A DNA stretch of 64,000 nucleotides from Klebsormidium nitens (lineage: Eukaryota; Streptophyta; Klebsormidiophyceae; Klebsormidiales; Klebsormidiaceae): assembly GCA_000708835.1 (NCBI GenBank), contig DF237038.1, positions 20,901-84,900 of the forward strand. The letters run 5' to 3'. The translations under genes and the position numbers were made by a program. Below are positions 56,001 to 64,000 of the stretch, one piece after another; the stretch's first letter is position 1; each line of letters starts with the position of its first letter. Below the pieces are notes generated by a model, which saw only the letters and a program-made list of their open reading frames with translations, ran no database searches and was not told the DNA's origin.

Positions 56001-56769
56001 AAGTTTGTGACACATCCACGCTCAACTCGCCGTGCTGCTCTTTGGATTCGCTAAGAGGCAAAGGTCTTTCAAGAAAAGGCATCGTTTGAAAGGTGCTGTA
56101 GCGGTTTCTCCACGCTTACCATACCTGTATAAGGACTTGCGTAAATGCACAAAGGTCTCCCAACTGTGCACGCAGGTCGACCCAAAAGCGAAGCCGGGTG
56201 ACAACTCAGTTCGCACGGAAGTGAGTCGCGCAGTCTGCTTCATTGAAAGAATATTGAGGCTTCAGTCTGAAGTCAGGATGAGCAATTATTGATCAACCCT
56301 ATTTGTTGGATTTATTGCAGTATCCCAGTCTGCTCTCGTGGCTTGGCACAGTTGGCACTGTTTGAACGTCTTCAGTCATCTGAAAATAAGTCTCCTTCTT
56401 AGATTCCACTGCCCTTGCGCTGCACGAAAAGGGAGGACACAACTTCACTGTCGTCTTACGCTCAATCCTATTTGGCTAATGAAATGCAGAATTATGGTCC
56501 TTGTCAAGCTCTCTCTCCCACTCTACAAGTTCCGTCTCAAAGGTGTTAGATTTTCCCAAATAGCCTTCATGCTCGAAGCCTTGCGTACGACCTTCCGTGA
56601 TGGTGACCTCAGAGAGGGGGACATCGCTCAGAAAGTCAATACTCTGCTTCCAACAAGGAATCTTTGCAGTTTCGATCGTTCAAACCTTGGCATTTTTTAT
56701 CTGCAGTTAGTGGATCCAGAATACAAGCAGATAGTCCTCTTTGACCACATAACCCGAAGGCGAAGTTAG
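53095..56769 (+). CDS. CFAP299: Cilia- and flagella-associated protein 299, 10 exons
   Basis: Predicted 233 aa, the same length as human CFAP299 (C4orf22). Exons: 53095-53144, 53367-53456, 53687-53765, 54024-54092, 54413-54457, 54723-54764, 55192-55347, 55736-55798, 56176-56220, 56707-56769 (sum 702 nt). Conserved blocks in order: [154 protein letters not shown]. Several exons are only 42-69 nt, so the gene would be easily missed. The family is restricted to organisms with motile cilia; its biochemical role is poorly known. The exon 5 donor GTATCC is weak, but frame and conservation fix it. Identity is very secure. Confidence 0.95.
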
Positions 56770-57701
56770 GTCCAGGTTTCCGATTTTGCACGGCCTACAG
56801 CGGAGAAGGCTTCCCGTGGTCCTTTGCTGTCCTCGTTCCAGCACTCAATGTATTTATTGCCTTTCCGAGTATTCGCACTCGAGCCAAAACCAAGACTAAG
56901 AAACCACGAAGCGGCGCTTGTCAGAGTGTTGTGTCCATGTCTTGAGCTGCTCTAGATTGGTGTCCAGAGGGTTTTGGGGGTAGTTTGCTAAATCTGCTGC
57001 ATGGGCTCTGCCAGAACTGAATCTGTGGAGCTATACACAGGACGGTCAAAGGTAATCCGCTGGTGCATCCATCCGCTCATGCAGTGTTAGCATGAAGTGC
57101 ATGAACGGTGCGGCATAGCGTTTCTTCGTCGCAAAACAGGTCGTATGACTAGCGAACGGGTACTCAGATACCGGTTATTGAACAAGCAAACAGACCTGTA
57201 TTATGAGCCGCTGAGCGGAACCAGATAGCCTTACCGTTGCTCAGCTGCTCTTCGAGGAGCTACGGCAGTTTAATCGCCTCAATAATTTAGCTGGGTTAAG
57301 CCGACTTGATCAGGGTCATTGGACTGCAATGAGCAGCGCTCTCGCAGTAATATAAGCGGCATGGTTCCGTATGCAACGTGCGAAAATGTTTAAGAATTAT
57401 AAACTTACTGCCGGCTATTTGATGAGTAAACCAGATAAGCTAAAAGTTTGGTGAGATCCAGATCTGCCTCGCTGTTGAAAAAGTCTCAAGACATGGGTCA
57501 GAAATCTCACTGCCTCACAGTATCTACGTTACAATCACAAAACAACAATAAGAGCTTAACACACTGCAACACACTGCATTGAGAACGTTTCTGTTCTCTA
57601 CGATCACTTTCAGTCGTTATTAAAGCTTTTCGACGTTTACTGGTACAGTTGGCCGCCAGATTTACCGACCCCTTCATCTAGCACTATTTGTTGTTTTTAG
57701 G
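56770..57701. other. Convergent spacer between CFAP299 and kinesin-14
   Basis: About 930 bp of moderately A/T-rich sequence holding two 3' UTRs. No coding motif, RNA gene or notable repeat was recognised. Confidence 0.5.
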
Positions 57702-60700
57702 CTACGCCCAGATTTTTCCTGGAGCGGCGGCGCTTTTTGGCTTCGCCTGGGCGGTGGTCAGGGCAATCGCATTGGACGACGCGGCGCTTCGCGTCGAAGC
57801 CTTGGGTTTGCTGCTTGCAGTCCCGGCACCTTCGACGGACTTTCTAACAGCGACAGGCGCCCCAGCCACAGGAGTGGGCCTCGCGACCTTGCTGCAACCG
57901 TTGGGAGAGAGCTAGTCAGTCTCGTATTCATTCACATCCGGGTGTGTAGCGCCGGACGTTTTGTTTCAGAATTGATTGATTGCTCCAGACGCCTTCGAGT
58001 TTGAAGGAAACGCTGTCTACGCTACCGCCCAACGTTTCTGATACGATCCTTCTTGAGGCCGCAAGAGCATGCTCTTACTAAGCCTAGCTTTGTCTTCAGA
58101 ATTGGAGACACTTGCAAGTCCGGCTGTGCACACCAATCTGCAAGCTTCTTTGAAGAAACATTGCTAATCTCCAAAATCGCATGCAAATACCATCAAAAAG
58201 GGTTCGACGGATGCCACTTACCCCGAAGGAGCCGCAGTCACTGGCCGCTTCTGCGCCGAAACCGCGGGGTCCGCTCTGATGATCCCTTCCGGCCCGTCTG
58301 AGCTCCTCCGCCTTAACCCAGGCGCTGACCCGGGTTTCGCACCGGCCGTAACCGGCCTCGGTTTGTGCCCGGTAGGACTGCCCGGGACTGCTTGTCCCAG
58401 CGACCCGTTCCGACCGAGAGGAGCCGCGGCCGCGAAGATGCGCGCGCTCATTTCCTCGTCGCTCGTGCTCTCGTCCTGGCTGCCGGCCCCGGAGCTCCGC
58501 CGGATTCCGCTCCCGTTGTGCTGGGGGGCGGAAGGCTGCGCGCTCGCCACCCGCTCGCGCGCGCTCAACGATCCGCTCGGGGTTCCGCGCGCGACACCGA
58601 CACCCACTGGGAGCGGAATCGACGAGCCCTCGCCGCGCTTCCGGCTCGGCGACACCGGAACGGAACCCGTATCGGAGCTCGATTCCGTCTCTCCGTCCGA
58701 GCTCCGCCCGTTGCTCTTCCGCCGGACTTCCAAATTCGGCGCGCTCTTCGCGAGCTTGACGTCCCGGCTCCGTCGCCGCGGCCGCGCTTCCGCGCGCGGG
58801 CTCCCTACCCTTCCGTTCTCCGTCGGAGTCCGTTCTCCGTCGCCCACGGTAATCTCTGCCGGCGGAATCTGGAGTTTCGGCGGCCGCGCGGCCGCGCGCT
58901 TCGGCTCGAGATCCAATTCACGGGGCCCTTGCTTTTGGGCCTGTTCAGCCCTGAGTTTGAGGGCCCTGTTTTCTTGCTCGAGCGCCTGGACTGCGCGCCG
59001 GAGCGCGACCGCCTCGTCCGTCGCGGCCGCGAGCTCCGCCTGGACCGCGACGCGCGCTTCCTCCGCCGCGGCCGCGTCGGCCTGCCGTACGCGCGCGTCC
59101 ATCTCCTGGAGCTCGCGCTCTTTCTCCATCATCTGCGAAGACGAGAAAAGTACCGACGGTGAGTGGAATGGTCCATCTTTCCAACCGACCGCGTTCGTGT
59201 CTGACCCGTGCCGTGTGCCTCGGCGACATCGATTCTCGAGCTTAGGGTCAACAACTTGCAACGCCATCCTGCAAAGGATCAGGTGCGAACTCCAAGGTTT
59301 TCGATGATAGCTTGGAGTCCCCGCCTTTCTGGGACGTATCGAACACCCCGTCGAACACAACATGTTGTCCCTAAGTTTTACGATGTCCAGAATTGTTCCA
59401 GACCCGCGGATGCCTGTACACACAGGAGTTTTTGGCCCTTAACCTAGGACGGTTCTGGGCTGGTTAGAAACTGGTTATATGTCCAGTAACCAGACTTGGG
59501 CGTTCACCAGCCCCTGAACAAGGTTAAAGCCCGGTTAGTTGTCCAATAACCCGAGCGTCAAGTCTGGTAGTCAGCCTGGTTAGCAGCCAAAGTTTCCGAC
59601 ATGTCCTTGCAAGGCTGGCCTCATGTCTCGCTACACAGTTCTCGCTTCTCAAGGCCGGTTTGTTTACATTGGCATGTCTTTTTCTTCCAGAAAAGGTGAA
59701 GGCGAATCGCTCAAAATGACTGTTTTAACAGCCCGCGCATCGGTGCGTCACTGCCACGTTCATTCTTGCAACCGCTTACGGATGTTTCCAGCGTTTCGCT
59801 TCTCCTTTTGCGTACTGCAGCGTAGACCGAATCTGAGAGGAATTTCAACGAGTTTCGGTGAGCATTTTTTCCCTCACCAGTTCCTTCATTTCCGCGAGGC
59901 TGCCCTTGTTCTGGTTCGCCTTCCCCAGCTCGACCTGCTTCACGCGCTGCGCAAAGTTGAGCGTGCTGACGGTCTCGCTGACGGAGCCCGACTCGGGGCT
60001 GACGTGGGCAAACATCAGCGCCTTGGACTGGCCGCCTGAACGGAAAGACATACAGGCAAAGCAATCAGCAAGGGCGTGTAATCCTGCGCTAACCAAGGTG
60101 CACTTTATGCCTGGGCTCAATCAAGGTGACTGATCTTTGGTACTCAGGTCGATCAAACTTACCACCCATGTTGCTCAGAACCTCGCTTTTGCGAGAGGAA
60201 AGTTGAGGTTCTGCAAAGGTTCTGATCAGATCGCAAAAAGTTTCCCACACTATTTCGACACTTCGTAAGGACTTTTGCTTGAGTTGGGCGTGTCGATACA
60301 TACATCACTTTAAAAAGTCCTAGAATCCTTGAGAACTTTCGATACCGGTAATCTCTTAAAGATTTGATAAAGCTCACCAAGCGCGAATTAACCTTCCAGA
60401 GATCCTCAACCGACCTGAGACTTTGTTTCTAACCAGCCTTAAACCTTAAATTTCTGAAACCCTGAAACCCTGGAATCCTAAAATTCTAAACCTCAGAACC
60501 TCAAGAACGCTCACCCAGCGCGGTCTGCAGGATCTGCGTGAGCTTGCTGTTGCGGTACGGGATGTGCGGCCGCTTCTCCACCAGAGCCGCGATGACGTCA
60601 CCCAGCGCGCTCAGCGACTTGTTGATGTGCTGCGCCTCCTTCAGACGGTCCCCTACGAAATGAGAAACGCTGTCATACTTTTGTCCCGAATCAGGAAAGT

Positions 60701-63662
60701 GGTTGTAAGTCTGATGTTCAGAGACTAAAGGAAGAAGTTGACGATCTTATGTTTTTACCTCGATCTGCTCGCGCCATAAAGCGGGCCTTCTTGCTGAAGA
60801 CTTCGCTATTTTGTGTCACGAAAAGGTGAAGCTAAACTGAGTCAGGTGGACTAATAGAGACACTGAACTCGATTTTGGGACTCCTCGTCGGCCGTAGGCT
60901 TTAAGCGCACGTTTCGAACCCAGCCATGTCCTCGACCATACTGAATCACCGTCCAGACACGTGATCATTCAGATCCTCCCGCAATGGGACAAACCAAGCC
61001 TTCACAACCACTGAGCCTATCTTCAATTCTCTCATAGTGTACGATGACAATTGATACCCTTTTTAATACGCTATGGCCTCACCCGTGGCCTCGCTCTTGG
61101 AGATGCGCTCGCTGCCCGCCAGGTCCACCAGGTGCAGGCTGCTGCTGACGTGTTCTCCCGTCACCTTGTGCAACCCGTCGACGCGGACCGTCACGATGCT
61201 GCGGTCAGCATGACGTCGGTTTCAGAACGCCGTTTGGAACCAACGGGAGTCTTGGGCATTATGTGCACGGAGACGCTTGCGCCGCGAGGCAAATTTGGAA
61301 CGGATGAGCACGCTTGAAAGTGACGTCTTCACGAAGTTCACGAAGCACGCCGGCAACCAGGTGTTAACCTTACTCTACTTTTCCTTCTACACAAAAACCT
61401 AGAGAAGACCGGAAGAACAGGCTAACGGTCCAAACGGAAGAATTGCGGTTCCTTCCTTCGCTTTCAAGCAAATGAAGGTTCAAGTCACCTCTCTCCTTCG
61501 ACCCGCTGATCCTGATGCAGCCTCAAAGGTTCATTCGAACTAGAATGTCCTCCCAAATTGGAACTTTTGCGATGAAGGGTTTATTGTGGGGTCAAGGGTT
61601 TCTCGTTTTCGAAGCAGAGAATTTGCTGGGGTTTGTAGGGGGTTAGATCGCTCAAGTTTCGATTTTGGTCAACGCGGTCAACCCGGTAAGAGTTTCGGCC
61701 AATATGATCACCAATAAAAATGCCTTACCGTTTTAGGAACATGTCAATAATGGAGGCAAACAAGTGCATTGCAAACCGCGCGGGAGTCCCCTCACCAGTG
61801 CGACCTGCTGCTCCGCTCGTTCATGCTCGTCGATCCGGTGGCGCGGTTCCGGCCTCCGCTATCCATCACCGCCAACACGTCCTGAGCGGAACGCAGAACA
61901 CCGTGAGACTTCTCGCGTACAGCGTGTCAAAAGCTCAGCAGAGCGAGACGTAAGAACGCGGGTTTTTCCCCCGGTTGAAGCTGCACCTAATGACGGCTCA
62001 AGCGCGCACAACGGATAGCTTATCTGCAACAGCGGTAGAGCGGCCCGCAGGCTCTCAAGAAAGCCTGTGGTGGTGAATAATCGTCCCTCTACTTTCTGAG
62101 CATACCAAGCCGAGCTGTTAGTTGCGCGGGTACATAAGTCTAGCAACCCCCTCAGGCGCAAAATCTCCAGTTCGCTCGCACTCGTCCCCGTCAAACGTCG
62201 GGTGAAAGAAGGGAAGGGATCGAATCCGAGTTTGGGCAGGGACGCAAAAAGCGGTGAATTTCAGAAGCGCATATAAGATGCTTCCTCGTACCTCGGGTGT
62301 GAACACCGCGACCCGGGACGCGTCTGCCGACCGGTTGCCGTCCTCTTTCATGCGCATCTGGAGCTTCTTCCGGTCCCGGGAGTCCCTCCCGTTCGTTGAG
62401 GTTACATTCATGAGCAGGTCACGGATTGTCTCGTTGTAGATCTGCGCGGTCGCGAGGGAAGAGACTCTTTTGGGTCTCTCTCACGACAGCCTTTCCTAGT
62501 GTCACGACAGCCTTTCCTAAAAAACTACATTGAATCTCCTTGGCTTAAAAGCTTGCAAACATTCGACCAAGGAATCAATCTGCTGAATCCTGGCTTTCAC
62601 AATTGAAGGACTACATAATTGGTTTACAAAGTCTGAACAGGGAGTACGAATCTCAAAAAGTTTGACGGTATGAGCTAGCCTTACTTTACTTTCTCGGCAA
62701 CAAAGACAAGCAGTACTCCATAGGCATTTTCCCGCTTTACAGAACACAGACACCCCTCGCCTCGACCATCTCTACCCCGATGTCAACAGCACCTCGGAAG
62801 AAGTAGAGTCCAAGGGGACTCCTTTCAGCTTTACGGACTCAAAATCCCCCTCACGTCGACCATTCCGCAAAATGACGACATCGGGCTAGCTTTCAATTCT
62901 CTTCGTCGCAACAGTGCCGACGGCACCTCAGAAGACAAAGATCTCAAATCGATTTCTCCGGGCGGCAGAGTTCAAAAACGCCCTCACCTCGACCATCTCT
63001 ACCCCGATGTCGAAGTCCCACTCCGCCGACCGATCGCTCCGCAGCCCGAAGAGTAGATCAAGTGCCCGGTAGTTGACACCGACCGACTTGCTGTCGAGCT
63101 GCCCGCTTGGCCCGGACTGTGAAAGTGAGATGGGCATGAAGTCAGCAAGCTAAGTGTCAAGAGATCTCCTTCGTGCGGTGCTTCTATCTGAAAGTATCTG
63201 AATTTGGAGCTCTGACTTTCGCTCCCGTCCGACCTAACATCCAAATGATCGTGCCTGGCTAGAAGAACATTGCTTTGTTTTGAAGATAGGGGTGAAAGAT
63301 GTGCAGCCACGTTCGGATGGTCAATATTACCCGACGACTTTGGCGTGTCGGTTCCTTGGAAACGCTTTGATTTGAAGCGTGCTCAATCTTAAGAATACTC
63401 GTAAGCCGTCTCTGTCGCTCCACCCTAAGACACGGACCCTCGTTGCAGACAGCGCCTTCAACCATTTTCTTCACGAAATGAGAGCAGAACGCGCGCTGCA
63501 AAGTCGCGCGCGTCAAGCTCAAAGTGGGCGCGCCCGCGCGCGGGCGCGCGCTCACCATGGTGTGCGTCTTGCCAGAGCCGGTCTGGCCGTATGCGAAGAT
63601 GCACACGTTGTAGCCGTCGATGACTGACCGGATGATCCCCTCAACCTCGCTGAACACCTCCT
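57702..63662 (-). CDS. Kinesin-14 family motor, 5' end beyond window
   Basis: Minus-end-directed-type kinesin, partial: the exons before 63662 lie right of the window, and 63663-64000 is intron. Exons in transcript order: 63662-63556, 63116-62988, 62441-62292, 61881-61796, 61198-61083, 60652-60515, 60035-59878, 59132-58222, 57891-57702. Motor motifs in order: [20 protein letters not shown] with P-loop [34 protein letters not shown], switch I NERSSRSH, switch [75 protein letters not shown]. The GVNYRAL and [12 protein letters not shown] forms point to the plant KIN-14 class with an internal motor, often preceded by a calponin-homology domain; that part is not in view. After the motor come a coiled coil ([20 protein letters not shown]) and about 300 disordered Ser/Arg/Ala/Pro-rich residues ending PGKIWA. 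Family identity is very secure; subgroup is tentative. Confidence 0.93.
59485..59600. repeat. Dispersed repeat, copy B (kinesin-14 intron)
   Basis: Second copy of the element at 12750-12866, in the same relative orientation on the plus strand. A further TGGTTA/CCAGTAACCAG cluster just upstream (59455-59490) may extend it. Confidence 0.65.
62735..62965 (-). repeat. Two decayed copies of a kinesin-14 exon end
   Basis: The true border at 62981-63025 reads on the plus strand CCCTCACCTCGACCATCTCT followed by ACCCCGATGTCGAAG. Copies at about 62753-62800 (CTCGCCTCGACCATCTCTAC and then CCCGATGTCAACAGC) and about 62848-62886 (CCCTCACGTCGACCATTCCG) lie in the next intron. The linking sequence GCACCTCRGAAGA is also repeated. 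Spacing is about 95 and 130 bp. Confidence 0.85.
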
Positions 63663-64000
63663 CTGCACGGGATGACGTGGCACAACGTCAGCGTTCGTCA
63701 GCGATGACGATGTGATCGGACTTTTCCGATCGATTCAGGCGGCCAAACGGCTTAAAATTCCGGAATGTCAGAAGATTCTCCAAAGTAGCTTTGTCGACGA
63801 TACTCCAGAACGAGCCGGGTTAGGAACTCGTTCGTAAGGCAAAGAAGGTTAGAAGCTGAAGCCGCGCCTGTGAGGTCGCACAAACGAAGAAAGTCCGACA
63901 CTTTGCTTTCAACAATCCCGATTATACAAAGTGTTGGATGTTCGACAACAACCACGTTCTTCATTTGATACACCAACGCCTGAGTTCTCAGCGGAGGGCA
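63663..64000 (-). other. Intron of kinesin-14 gene, open at right edge
   Basis: No motor-domain sequence is recognisable on the minus strand here. The preceding exon (expected to carry the first motor strand, of the RVFCRVRP type) must lie beyond the window. Confidence 0.5.

Noticed and set aside
58279-59307. 342-codon plus-strand open frame opposite the kinesin-14 tail
   Set aside because: Antisense shadow of a G/C-rich disordered coding exon; the minus strand gives the in-phase coiled coil and splice borders.

Overview
This is an intron-rich nuclear segment from a green-lineage eukaryote. The best guess is a streptophyte alga such as Klebsormidium; that is an inference from gene content and promoter motifs, not from a search. 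Protein-coding exons are short, have mostly GT-AG borders and are rich in G/C at third codon positions. They sit in introns of 150-1000 nt. There are no operons, no ribosome-binding sites, and I saw no convincing RNA gene.

Layout, left to right: a kinesin-13 microtubule depolymerase (+, 256-10179); an AT-rich convergent spacer; a battenin/CLN3-type endomembrane protein (-, 11532-17958); a small LYR-motif protein (-, 18421-18663); an uncertain membrane-protein locus (-, 19451-21166); an intronless coiled-coil/T1-BTB protein (-, 21613-23046); a 3.3 kb gene-poor stretch; a cationic amino acid transporter (-, 26341-33203); a Nopp140/NOLC1 nucleolar chaperone (-, 34721-40473); across a 562 bp divergent spacer, an SDS22-type leucine-rich repeat protein (+, 41036-46778); an aquaporin (-, 47913-51895); across a 1.2 kb divergent spacer holding a MITE-like element, CFAP299 (+, 53095-56769); and a kinesin-14 motor (-, 57702 to beyond the right edge). 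I rebuilt the exon structures by hand from reading frame, splice sites and family conservation. For CLN3, CAT, Nopp140, the LRR protein, the aquaporin and CFAP299 the exon lengths sum to a multiple of three. Kinesin-13 is one base short.

The genes form no single pathway. They are housekeeping and cytoskeletal genes: spindle and microtubule motors, nucleolar ribosome biogenesis, membrane transport and a ciliary factor. CFAP299 suggests a lineage that still makes flagellated cells.

The most striking observation is a recurring sequence architecture. In at least five genes (kinesin-13, CLN3, CAT, aquaporin, kinesin-14), introns contain one to three decayed tandem copies of the immediately adjacent exon border, spaced about 90-200 bp apart. 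Copies of an exon start lie upstream of the real exon and copies of an exon end lie downstream. Only the outermost copy keeps a usable reading frame. This looks like repeated junction-spanning tandem duplication followed by decay, and may be a genome-wide route of intron lengthening and splice-site turnover. Other points of interest are an orphan antisense exon inside a CLN3 intron, a one-base frameshift in kinesin-13, a probable GC-AG intron in the aquaporin, and a telo-box plus site II promoter for the Nopp140 gene.
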